Shown here: positions 1 to 5,197 of the stretch, in pieces
Position numbering within the stretch: the first letter of the stretch is position 1
How the letters are laid out: each line of letters begins with the position of its first letter
Assembly (NCBI GenBank): GCA_017544745.1
Contig: JAFYDO010000138.1
Span: forward strand, 1 to 5,197
From: Treponema sp.
Lineage (GTDB): Bacteria; Spirochaetota; Spirochaetia; Treponematales; Treponemataceae
DNA: 5,197 bases
Direction: 5' to 3'
Notes under the pieces: model-generated
What the model was told of the DNA's origin: nothing
Seen by the model: only the letters and a program-made list of their open reading frames with translations
Databases searched by the model: none
Translations under genes and position numbers: made by a program

Positions 1-659
1 GAGCCTATTGAAACATGCTTGCGTCCATCGTACAAAAGCTCGCAGTAAATCTCGTCGCTAAGACACCAGATCTGGTGCTTTTTTACAACCTCAGCAATTT
101 TTTCAAGCTCGCTTGCCGGAATAACACGACCGGTTGGATTACTTGGAGAACAGAACATTACAGCCTTGGTCTTTGGAGTGCAGGCAGCTTCTATAGCGGC
201 AGCAGTCGGGTAAAGATCAGTCTTACTTGTGTCCAGGTGAATAACAGTTGCACCACACAAGGTAGAAAGCGGCTGGTAGTTTACATAACAAGGCTCGCAG
301 ACAATAATTTCGTCCCCGGGGTTTAAGATGGCACGGAGCACCAGGTCAAGACCTTCGCTGGCACCAACAGTTGGCAGTACTTCTGTTTTTGGGTCGTAAT
401 AAAGATTAAAGCGTTCAAGATATTTGCAGATTTCTTCGCGCAGCTCTATGAGACCCCAGTTTGAAGTATAGGAAGTATGGCCTTTTTCTAAGTGATAAAA
501 AGCTTCTTCGCGGATAACCCAGGGAGTCGGAAAATCAGGCTCACCAACACCAAGCGAAATTATATCATCGTGACCAATACAGAGTTCAAAAAATTTTCTG
601 ATTCCGGAAGGTGGAATTGACTCCATCTTGCTGGAAAATTTATCTGTTCGGGTATTCAT
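1..659 (-). CDS. PLP-dependent class I/II aminotransferase (3' part missing, runs off the left edge)
   Basis: This is a fold-type I, pyridoxal-phosphate-dependent aminotransferase of the aspartate/aromatic/alanine (PatA/AlaT-like) group, a cytoplasmic enzyme moving an amino group between an amino acid and a 2-oxo acid. Only 219 codons plus two bases are present, against roughly 390 for the family. Visible in order: the substrate-side GVGEPDFPTP motif (residues 37-46); the PLP-phosphate loop TVGASEG (97-103); an aromatic residue at Y125 that would stack on the cofactor; SPSNPTGR (171-178) with the invariant NPTG; and SDEIY (201-205), whose D202 should bind the pyridine nitrogen. The Schiff-base lysine should lie just beyond the edge. 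The ATG overlaps the stop of the upstream Lrp-type gene by one base and has a good ribosome binding site, so the two are probably co-transcribed and coupled. Substrate cannot be read from the sequence. Pairing with an Lrp regulator recalls B. subtilis alaR-alaT, which makes alanine/glutamate a candidate. The family is near certain; the substrate is not. Confidence 0.95.
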   Translation of the reverse strand, partial: MNTRTDKFSSKMESIPPSGIRKFFELCIGHDDIISLGVGEPDFPTPWVIREEAFYHLEKGHTSYTSNWGLIELREEICKYLERFNLYYDPKTEVLPTVGASEGLDLVLRAILNPGDEIIVCEPCYVNYQPLSTLCGATVIHLDTSKTDLYPTAAAIEAACTPKTKAVMFCSPSNPTGRVIPASELEKIAEVVKKHQIWCLSDEIYCELLYDGRKHVSIG

Positions 660-678
660 TAAGCCTGTACCCCTTCTC
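657..678 (-). promoter_or_regulatory. Ribosome binding site and one-base stop/start overlap (TAATG) of the aminotransferase
   Basis: On the minus strand GAGAAGGGG (678-670) lies ten bases before the ATG (659-657). The TAA stop of the Lrp-type gene (661-659) shares its last A with that ATG. The arrangement fixes the aminotransferase start and suggests translational coupling. The in-frame ATG at codon 12 is a less likely start because it lacks this context. Confidence 0.75.
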
Positions 679-1144
679 TTCTGTCTCGTTCGTCGGCTAC
701 ATAAACAATGTCGTTTTCTTTATAGGTTTTGAGAACAAAGTTTGTTTTGGTTGAACGTACGCCTTCCAAAGTAGAAAGCTTTTCGCTTACAAAAAGTGCA
801 ACATCTTTGAGATTGTCGCCTTCGATAATTACCTTAAGGTCATAACCGCCGCTCATAAGATAGAGTGACTTAACCTGTGGAAAACGATAGATGCGGTCTG
901 CAATAGCATCAAAACCATGCTCGCGCTGAGGCTGTACCTGAATTTGAATTTCGGCAACAACCTTATCCTTTAAACCGCGGTCTTTTTCGGGGTTTACAAT
1001 GGCCGCGTACTTGAGAATGATACCATCATCTTCCAGTTTTTTGATGGCCGCTTTTACCTCGTCTACAGATTTTTTAGTCATAGCAGAAATATCTTCTGCT
1101 GAAAGTCTTGCATTCTGTCGCAAAAGCTCAAGTATTTCGTCCAT
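659..1144 (-). CDS. Lrp/AsnC family transcriptional regulator
   Basis: This is a 161-residue regulator of the Lrp/AsnC (feast/famine) family, which binds DNA as dimers or higher oligomers and responds to small effectors, usually amino acids. Residues 1-45 form the N-terminal winged helix-turn-helix: the first helix MDEILELLRQNARLS, then AEDISAM and the recognition helix SVDEVKAAIKKLEDDGII. After a short linker, residues 61-140 form the ligand-binding RAM/AsnC domain, with the effector-loop signature SGGYDLKVIIEG at 98-109. The charged tail (141-161) is slightly longer than in minimal family members. A longer reading is possible from a GTG at 1189, but that GTG overlaps a perfect -10 box, so the ATG at 1144 is the better start. 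It also has GGGG (1158-1155) ten bases upstream, the same spacing as in the downstream gene. The stop overlaps the aminotransferase start, which suggests this regulator controls that enzyme and probably itself. The effector is unknown, with alanine or an aromatic amino acid as candidates. Confidence 0.93.
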   Translation of the reverse strand: MDEILELLRQNARLSAEDISAMTKKSVDEVKAAIKKLEDDGIILKYAAIVNPEKDRGLKDKVVAEIQIQVQPQREHGFDAIADRIYRFPQVKSLYLMSGGYDLKVIIEGDNLKDVALFVSEKLSTLEGVRSTKTNFVLKTYKENDIVYVADERDRREGVQA

Positions 1145-1154
1145 AATTCCAATA

Positions 1155-1158
1155 CCCC
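1155..1158 (-). promoter_or_regulatory. Probable ribosome binding site of the Lrp-type gene
   Basis: GGGG on the minus strand lies ten bases upstream of the ATG at 1144. It is a modest Shine-Dalgarno match, but its spacing equals that before the aminotransferase ATG, and it supports the shorter start. Confidence 0.45.
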
Positions 1159-1180
1159 GTTTATAAAAAATTGATATTCT

Positions 1181-1209
1181 ATTATACACGAAAAATGGAG
1201 GGTTTACAA
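1181..1209 (-). promoter_or_regulatory. Sigma70-type promoter of the Lrp-aminotransferase unit
   Basis: On the minus strand a perfect -10 box TATAAT (1186-1181) is preceded, after a 17-base spacer, by TTGTAA (1209-1204), which matches the -35 consensus at four of six positions. Transcription should begin near 1174, leaving a leader of about 30 bases before the ATG at 1144. Autoregulation by the Lrp protein is likely from family habit, but I could not make out a convincing operator palindrome here. Confidence 0.7.
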
Positions 1210-1219
1210 TAATTAAGGA

Positions 1220-1262
1220 GGGGAAAGACTTCGCCTAAGGGGCTTAGCCCCTTAAAAACCCC
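1220..1262. repeat. Perfect 8-bp palindrome with outer G4/C4 arms in the intergenic gap
   Basis: TAAGGGGC (1236-1243) and GCCCCTTA (1247-1254) pair perfectly around a TTA loop. GGGG (1220-1223) and CCCC (1259-1262) could extend the structure with an internal bulge. It sits just after the stop of the EamA gene and upstream of the Lrp promoter, where a terminator for the phosphofructokinase-transporter unit would be expected. Neither strand has a clean T run right after the stem, so it is not a textbook intrinsic terminator. It could be a T-tract-poor terminator, an mRNA 3'-end stabiliser, or one copy of a dispersed palindromic repeat. Confidence 0.6.
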
Positions 1263-1274
1263 ATTTTACTATCT

Positions 1275-2159
1275 TCAATTATCAGTTTGATTTTCATTTT
1301 GATTTTTTTGCAGCAATCCCAGCGCCACAATCGCTGCAAGAATAAGCAGGATACCTGCAACGTTCATAATTGTAGCCTGCTCTTTCCAGACAAAAAAGCC
1401 TATGAGGGTGCCGACGAGTGGTTCAACTGTAACAAAAATTGCAGCCTTGCCTGTTTCGAGGCCACTCAGGCCATAGGTGTAAAAAAAGTATGGGAGTATG
1501 GTGCAGAAAATTGCAATGCCTAGAATAAAGAAAATTACTTTTGTGTTAAGAACCGGGACAATCTGGCCGGCATGACAAAAAGGCAGAATGCTTATGCTTG
1601 AAAAAACAAAGGTGTAAAAGTTTACGGTGAGCGAATTATATTTTGCAAGGGCGTAGCGGCCAAAAATTGAATACATGGCGTAGCCAAAACCAGCGCACAA
1701 ACCAATAAAAAAGGCTCGGGCAGACAGGCCGTGACCGCTTCCAAGGCCGCTTACAAGAATGCAGCCGGCAAAGGTCATGACAAGGGCGGCAATTTTTACA
1801 CCGGTAATCTTTTCCTTAAACAAAAAGCGAGAAAAAACAAGAATAAAAATTGGCGAAGTATATAAAAGAATTACCGCAATGGAAGTTCCGGCCTGGAGGA
1901 TTGTTGTAAAATAGCAGAGAGAAAAAAAGGTAAGGCTAACAAGGCCTGTGCCCAAAAACATCCACAAATCGCGCAGGTGGATTTTTAAGAGTGAGCGGTC
2001 TTTAATTAAAAGAAAAACAAGCAGCAGGACAGCAGAAACGCCGCCCCGCAAAAACATAATCTGAACAGAGGTGAGTCCTGCGGCAGACAGGGTGCGCACA
2101 AAAATAGAAATTATGCCCCAAAGAATGCCGGCAAGGACTGTAGATAAAATGTATTTCAC
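1275..2159 (-). CDS. EamA/DMT-superfamily transporter, ten transmembrane helices
   Basis: This 294-residue inner-membrane protein belongs to the drug/metabolite transporter superfamily (EamA, RhaT/YdcZ-like), whose members carry amino acids, sugars, nucleosides or other small metabolites, often outward. About ten hydrophobic segments are visible, at roughly residues 4-23, 33-52, 65-84, 89-110, 120-139, 148-166, 176-194, 205-224, 238-256 and 264-283, giving the two five-helix EamA repeats typical of the family. Family-like landmarks are GILWGIISIF in helix 1, LYTSPIFILVFSRFLFKEK at the end of helix 4, and its second-half counterpart VTVEPLVGTLIGFFVWKE at 244-260. The tail is short and polar (QKNQNENQTDN). 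The start is GTG, overlapping the TAG stop of the phosphofructokinase gene by one base (TAGTG), so its translation probably depends on ribosomes finishing that gene. Substrate is unknown. Its coupling to a glycolytic gene might hint at a sugar- or carbon-linked cargo, but that is speculation. Confidence 0.93.
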   Translation of the reverse strand: MKYILSTVLAGILWGIISIFVRTLSAAGLTSVQIMFLRGGVSAVLLLVFLLIKDRSLLKIHLRDLWMFLGTGLVSLTFFSLCYFTTILQAGTSIAVILLYTSPIFILVFSRFLFKEKITGVKIAALVMTFAGCILVSGLGSGHGLSARAFFIGLCAGFGYAMYSIFGRYALAKYNSLTVNFYTFVFSSISILPFCHAGQIVPVLNTKVIFFILGIAIFCTILPYFFYTYGLSGLETGKAAIFVTVEPLVGTLIGFFVWKEQATIMNVAGILLILAAIVALGLLQKNQNENQTDN

Positions 2160-2161
2160 TA
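2157..2161 (-). promoter_or_regulatory. One-base stop/start overlap (TAGTG) coupling the phosphofructokinase and EamA genes
   Basis: The TAG stop (2161-2159) shares its G with the GTG start (2159-2157). Only a purine-rich stretch (AGAAGAAGAAA) precedes it, with no strong Shine-Dalgarno sequence. This points to re-initiation by terminating ribosomes and to lower transporter than kinase output. Confidence 0.65.
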
Positions 2162-3565
2162 TTTCTTCTTCTGCTCGCTTGGCTTAGACTTAGCACCTGC
2201 TACAGCTGCGGCCATTTTTTCGTGAGCTTTTTCAAGATCATTTACCATAAGGATTGGCTGACCGGTTGCATCAAGAGTATCGCGCCAGAGTGAACCTTCT
2301 GGATCTACTGCGTTGCGGTGAGCAGTTACAGCGCTGATTGGCAAGTGTACAAACTTGTCGTGAACAAGTCCAATTACACACTTTGTCTTTCCGGCCATTG
2401 CAGCGTGAACGGCATTGTTACCAAGACGCTCGCAGTAAATAGAGTCGCTGGCAGTTGTAACCGAAGCACGTACCTGGTAAGAAGGGTCAATATATTTAAG
2501 ATTAATTTCGATTTTCTTTGCCTTAAAGTATTTTTCAATTTCGCTCTTAAGGAATACGCCGATATCAGAAAGCTTTTTGTTTCCAGAAGCATCTGTTGCA
2601 CCAGTAGACTGCAAGAGATCCTGACCTGCACCTTCTGAAACAACAATTACGGCATGTCCGCGTTTTGCAAGACGGCGTTCAAGGCAGGCAAGGAATCCGT
2701 TTTCTCCTTCCATTTCGAAAGGAACTTCCGGAATAAGACAGAAGTTTGTTTCGTGGCTGCTAAGAGCTGCTGCGGCGGCGATGAATCCGGCTTCGCGTCC
2801 CATGAGTTTTACAAGACCAATACCGTTGATCTGGCTTGCAGCTTCCATGTGAACAGCAGCAACTGTTTCCTTTGCACGCTGAACGGCAGTTTCAAAACCA
2901 AAAGAGCGGTCCATAAACATAAGGTCGTTATCAACAGTTTTTGGAACTCCAACTACTGCACACTTGAGTCCGCGTTTTTCTACTTCGCAGGCAATATCAT
3001 AAGAACCGCGCTGGGTTCCATCTCCACCAAGGATGAACAGCATATTAATTCCATCGCGTTCAATGCAGTCAACAATTTCTTCTACACGCTGACCACCGCC
3101 ACGGCTAGTTCCAAGATAAGTACCACCAATCTTGTGAATTTCATCAATCAGGTAGCGGTCAAGTTCAATTGGTTCATAACCGCTTTCCGGGAAAAATCCG
3201 CGGAAACCATACTGGTAACCCTTGATTGTCTTTACGCCGTAACGTGTATTAAGACAGCGTACAATGGCACGGATTACATCATTAAGACCAGGACACAAAC
3301 CACCGCAGGTACAGATTCCGGCCTTGGCATGACTTGGATCAAAGAAAATCTTTTCGCGAGGTCCAGCCTTTTCCATAAGATTTGTTGAATCAAGCACAAT
3401 AGGCTTTTTGGTATCAAACACATTGATATTTGCAATTACGTATGTATCATCGCGTACGTAGTTTGCAGTGTAATCACCAAGAACTGTAGAAAGCTTTATA
3501 GGTGACTGAATTGTACAAGGTCCAAGATTTTCAATAGTAAAATCAAATGTTTCATCTGTTTTCAT
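2159..3565 (-). CDS. pfk: 6-phosphofructokinase, atypical long (PPi-PFK-like but probably ATP-dependent) type
   Basis: This 468-residue cytoplasmic enzyme phosphorylates fructose 6-phosphate to fructose 1,6-bisphosphate in glycolysis. Residues 1-80 form the N-terminal extension typical of the atypical group, longer than the roughly 320-residue E. coli PfkA type. Core motifs follow: [14 protein letters not shown] (87-100) at the nucleotide loop; YGFRGF (119-124); GTSRGGG (152-158); GGDGT (180-184); PKTVDND (208-214), with D212 as the expected catalytic base; MGREAGFIA (255-263), binding the sugar phosphate; PEVPF (279-283); SEGAG (310-314); and [10 protein letters not shown] (358-367). In PPi-dependent enzymes GGDG is usually GGDD and PGTIDND is PKTIDND. 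Here glycine in the first and lysine in the second is the mix seen in ATP-dependent members of trypanosomatids, plants and spirochaetes, so ATP is the predicted donor. The lysine-rich, alanine-rich tail is not conserved in my recollection. The gene heads a two-gene unit with the EamA transporter. Confidence 0.95.
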   Translation of the reverse strand: MKTDETFDFTIENLGPCTIQSPIKLSTVLGDYTANYVRDDTYVIANINVFDTKKPIVLDSTNLMEKAGPREKIFFDPSHAKAGICTCGGLCPGLNDVIRAIVRCLNTRYGVKTIKGYQYGFRGFFPESGYEPIELDRYLIDEIHKIGGTYLGTSRGGGQRVEEIVDCIERDGINMLFILGGDGTQRGSYDIACEVEKRGLKCAVVGVPKTVDNDLMFMDRSFGFETAVQRAKETVAAVHMEAASQINGIGLVKLMGREAGFIAAAAALSSHETNFCLIPEVPFEMEGENGFLACLERRLAKRGHAVIVVSEGAGQDLLQSTGATDASGNKKLSDIGVFLKSEIEKYFKAKKIEINLKYIDPSYQVRASVTTASDSIYCERLGNNAVHAAMAGKTKCVIGLVHDKFVHLPISAVTAHRNAVDPEGSLWRDTLDATGQPILMVNDLEKAHEKMAAAVAGAKSKPSEQKKK

Positions 3566-3576
3566 AAATACAAAAA

Positions 3577-3582
3577 CTCCTG
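3577..3582 (-). promoter_or_regulatory. Ribosome binding site of the phosphofructokinase gene
   Basis: CAGGAG on the minus strand lies eleven T-rich bases before the ATG at 3565. The spacing is slightly long, but it is the only good match and supports this start. Confidence 0.6.
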
Positions 3583-3601
3583 CGGATTATGGTAATTCTG
3601 T

Positions 3602-3607
3602 ATTATA
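3602..3607 (-). promoter_or_regulatory. Candidate -10 box of the phosphofructokinase-transporter unit
   Basis: A perfect TATAAT on the minus strand (3607-3602) would start transcription near 3595, about 30 bases before the ATG. At 16 to 18 bases upstream there is no recognisable -35 (TAGCGT at 17), and no TGn extension precedes the -10. The promoter may be weak, activator-dependent, or read by a different sigma factor. Confidence 0.5.
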
Positions 3608-3621
3608 TCGTAAATAAACAG

Positions 3622-3650
3622 TTGACGCTATCCCTAAAGTGAATTAAATT
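3622..3650 (+). promoter_or_regulatory. Candidate sigma70 promoter of the Bax inhibitor-1 gene
   Basis: TTGACG (3622-3627) matches the -35 consensus at five of six positions. After 17 bases comes TAAATT (3645-3650), a four of six -10. TATAGT at 3651-3656 is a better -10 hexamer but is too far from this -35. The candidate lies back to back with the phosphofructokinase promoter, so the two could share a regulator. Confidence 0.45.
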
Positions 3651-3677
3651 TATAGTAATAAAATATATGGAGGCCCT

Positions 3678-4379
3678 ATGGCTACAACAACTGAATTAAC
3701 CAAAAAAGAAAAGCTTGCAGTAGAAGCAAGAAGATTTATTGCACGCGTTTACGGATGGATGGCCCTGGCCTTAGTCATAAGCGGAATAAGCGCACTTTTT
3801 GCAGCAATTAATCCTTCCGTATACCAGCTTATCTGGGGCGGAAAACACATTGGCTTTTATGTGCTTGTTGTACTTGAAATTCTTTTAGTAATAATTCTTT
3901 CTGCAGTTATAAGTAAAATATCGGTTGCAGCAGCGGGCTTTCTGTTCTTCCTATATTCCATAATCAACGGACTTACGCTCTCTGCAATTTTCCTTGTTTT
4001 CCAGATTTCTTCCATTGGAACAGTGTTCTTTATAAGTGCAGGAATGTTTGTTGCAATGTCCCTCTACGGACGCTACACCAAGCAGGATTTGAACTCCGTA
4101 GGCCGCTACCTGATGATGGCAATTTTTGGACTTATCATTGCTTCTGTAGTAAACTTCATTTTTAAATCTGATATCCTCCAGTGGATAATTTCGATGGTTA
4201 CTCTTGTAGTTTTCATTGGACTTACCGCTTATGATACAAACAAGATTGTAAAGGCTTCGGAACTGGCTGATGGTTCTGACACATTTAAAAAGGCCGCAAT
4301 TTTTGGAGCCCTTGAGCTTTATCTGGACTTTTTGAACATCTTCCTTTCGCTGCTCAATCTGTTTGGAAAGAAGCGCTAA
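3678..4379 (+). CDS. Bax inhibitor-1 (BI-1/YccA-YetJ) family membrane protein
   Basis: This 233-residue inner-membrane protein belongs to the Bax inhibitor-1 (UPF0005, TMBIM) family. The B. subtilis member YetJ is a pH-sensitive calcium leak channel and E. coli YccA modulates the FtsH protease; the role here is unknown. A polar, lysine-rich N terminus (1-26) precedes about seven hydrophobic segments near 27-45, 57-78, 83-107, 112-131, 143-162, 167-186 and 206-229. Family signatures are clear: LYSIINGLTLSAIF in the third segment, GLTAYDTNKI (181-190), and ALELYLDFLN (211-220) in the last helix. D186 and D217 are the likely counterparts of the paired aspartates that form the pH sensor in YetJ, so both key residues appear to be kept. 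The start is set by GGAGG (3669-3673), only four bases before the ATG, a rather tight spacing. The gene is followed after 21 bases by the FAD oxidoreductase, with no terminator between, so they are probably one transcript. Confidence 0.94.
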   Translation: MATTTELTKKEKLAVEARRFIARVYGWMALALVISGISALFAAINPSVYQLIWGGKHIGFYVLVVLEILLVIILSAVISKISVAAAGFLFFLYSIINGLTLSAIFLVFQISSIGTVFFISAGMFVAMSLYGRYTKQDLNSVGRYLMMAIFGLIIASVVNFIFKSDILQWIISMVTLVVFIGLTAYDTNKIVKASELADGSDTFKKAAIFGALELYLDFLNIFLSLLNLFGKKR

Positions 4380-4400
4380 TACCCGGACACCCGCTAACGC

Positions 4401-5197
4401 ATGAAAACCCAGGTTACTGTTACCATAAAGCCGGAACAGGAAGGCAATAATAAACTTATTGAACAGCTTGTTGCCGGCCAGCTTAAAAACCAGGACAAAA
4501 ACTTTTACGACTCATTTTGCAGAACAAAGAAAAAGCAGTTTGAATTTGTCAAGAAATCTATAGATGCAAGGCACGGACAGGTAAAGCTGCATCTGCGCTA
4601 CGAGGTTTATGTAGATGAAGAACCTCCTGCTTTGGAAACAAAGCTTCCTGTATGGAAAAAAGCGGACGGAACAAAAACCGTAGTAATTGTAGGCTCAGGA
4701 CCTGCGGGACTTTTTGCTGCCCTTAAGCTTCTTGAATACGGAATTAAACCTATCATCATAGAACGCGGAACCGATACTGCACAGCGCCGTAAGGATATTG
4801 CGCTCATAAGCACACAGGATAAGGTAAACAGCGAAAGCAACTACTGCTTTGGAGAAGGCGGAGCCGGAACCTTTTCTGACGGAAAGCTTTACACTCGCAG
4901 CAACAAACGCGGCGACATAAGCAGCATTCTCCGGATTTTTAATGCGTTTGGCGCAGACCCAAAGATTCTTACAGATGCTCATCCTCATATAGGCACGGAC
5001 AGGCTTCCCAAAATTATAAATGCCATGCGCAATAAAATAATTGAACTTGGCGGCGAAGTAAAGTTTGGCTGCAAATGCACGGACTTTGTGATTGAAGATG
5101 GACGGGTAAAGGGTGTGGTGTGCACGCCTGTGGTCCCTGAGGCTCTCGAAGGGCCGCTCAAGATTCAAGCCGATGCAGTGATTCTGGCGACAGGACA
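4401..5197 (+). CDS. FAD-dependent oxidoreductase, COG2509-like (5' part, runs off the right edge)
   Basis: The first 265 codons plus two bases of a flavoprotein are present, probably about half of the gene. Residues 1-90 are an N-terminal domain with a charged helix and the segment KKSIDARHGQVKLHLRYEV, of the kind I associate with uncharacterised COG2509 FAD-dependent dehydrogenases. The Rossmann fold follows: VVIVGSGPAG (94-103) is the dinucleotide loop, and E121 in IIIERG is the acidic residue expected to hold the FAD ribose. CFGEGGAGTFSDGKLYTR (149-166) is a strongly conserved flavin-contacting stretch of this family, and AVILATG (259-265) is the second FAD-binding motif, just reached at the edge. 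Substrate and electron partner are unknown to me. The ATG is the first start after an in-frame TAA at 4395-4397, so the N terminus is well bounded, but no clear Shine-Dalgarno sequence precedes it. It lies 21 bases after the BI-1 stop. Family is confident, function is not. Confidence 0.92.
   Translation, partial: MKTQVTVTIKPEQEGNNKLIEQLVAGQLKNQDKNFYDSFCRTKKKQFEFVKKSIDARHGQVKLHLRYEVYVDEEPPALETKLPVWKKADGTKTVVIVGSGPAGLFAALKLLEYGIKPIIIERGTDTAQRRKDIALISTQDKVNSESNYCFGEGGAGTFSDGKLYTRSNKRGDISSILRIFNAFGADPKILTDAHPHIGTDRLPKIINAMRNKIIELGGEVKFGCKCTDFVIEDGRVKGVVCTPVVPEALEGPLKIQADAVILATG

Noticed and set aside
15..326. 103-codon plus-strand frame at the left edge
   Set aside because: It is antisense to the aminotransferase, whose motifs (NPTG, SDEIY) lie in this same stretch on the other strand.
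1236..1254. Palindrome as a standard Rho-independent terminator
   Set aside because: The stem is good, but no run of T follows directly on either strand, so I list it as a repeat/stem-loop of undecided role.
1287..1523. 78-codon plus-strand frame within the transporter gene
   Set aside because: It is antisense to the C-terminal helices of the EamA protein and has no independent support.
2002..2196. 64-codon minus-strand frame across the phosphofructokinase/EamA junction
   Set aside because: It is the out-of-frame shadow of the one-base overlap and the transporter N terminus. The two flanking proteins are intact and explain the region.
2318..2646. Shorter open frames of about 90 to 106 codons on both strands within the phosphofructokinase gene
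   Set aside because: Both are out of frame with, or antisense to, the conserved enzyme and show no protein-like motif pattern.
2654..3388. 244-codon open frame on the plus strand opposite the phosphofructokinase gene
   Set aside because: It lies wholly antisense to an unambiguous enzyme gene, has no ribosome binding site that stands out, and its Cys/Ser/Asn-rich translation resembles no family I know. It is a shadow of codon bias in the real gene.
4607..5168. Two minus-strand frames of 77 and 157 codons at the right end
   Set aside because: They are antisense to the FAD oxidoreductase, which carries clear dinucleotide-binding motifs on the plus strand across the whole stretch.
1..5197. CRISPR array, tRNA or rRNA genes, insertion sequence, toxin-antitoxin or phage-defence system
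   Set aside because: No spaced direct repeats, cloverleaf-like segments, transposase motifs or terminal inverted repeats were seen, and almost all sequence is covered by six recognisable housekeeping-type genes.

Overview
The window looks like ordinary chromosomal DNA from a moderately AT-rich, densely packed bacterium. The best lineage guess is a Treponema-like spirochaete. That rests mainly on the phosphofructokinase, which has the long N-terminal extension and the GGDGT plus PKTVDND active-site combination of the atypical ATP-dependent PFK group found in spirochaetes, trypanosomatids and plants. The assignment is an inference; no rRNA or other phylogenetic marker is present.

Layout. Two transcription units run on the minus strand and one on the plus strand. 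Unit A (minus, about 1209 to 1) is a promoter, a small Lrp/AsnC regulator and a class I/II PLP-dependent aminotransferase. The two genes overlap by one base (TAATG), and the aminotransferase runs off the left edge. Unit B (minus, about 3607 to 1275) is a 6-phosphofructokinase followed by a ten-helix EamA-type transporter with a GTG start, again overlapping by one base (TAGTG). A 19-base perfect palindrome lies between units B and A. Unit C (plus, about 3622 to the right edge) is a Bax inhibitor-1 family membrane protein followed 21 bases later by the first half of a COG2509-type FAD-dependent oxidoreductase, which runs off the right edge. Units B and C diverge from a 112-base intergenic region that holds candidate promoters on both strands.

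How the genes work together. The Lrp-aminotransferase pair resembles a self-contained amino-acid control module, in which a regulator senses an amino acid and sits in the same transcript as the transaminase that makes or consumes it. The closest known parallel I can name is B. subtilis alaR-alaT (yugG-yugH). The PFK-EamA pair is an unexpected coupling of a glycolytic enzyme to a metabolite exporter or importer. The BI-1 and FAD-oxidoreductase pair has no obvious joint pathway.

I found no mobile element, CRISPR array, tRNA, rRNA or recognisable riboswitch, and no convincing previously undescribed system. The points most worth a second look are the corrected start of the Lrp gene, the two one-base stop/start overlaps, the PFK cofactor signature and the intergenic palindrome.
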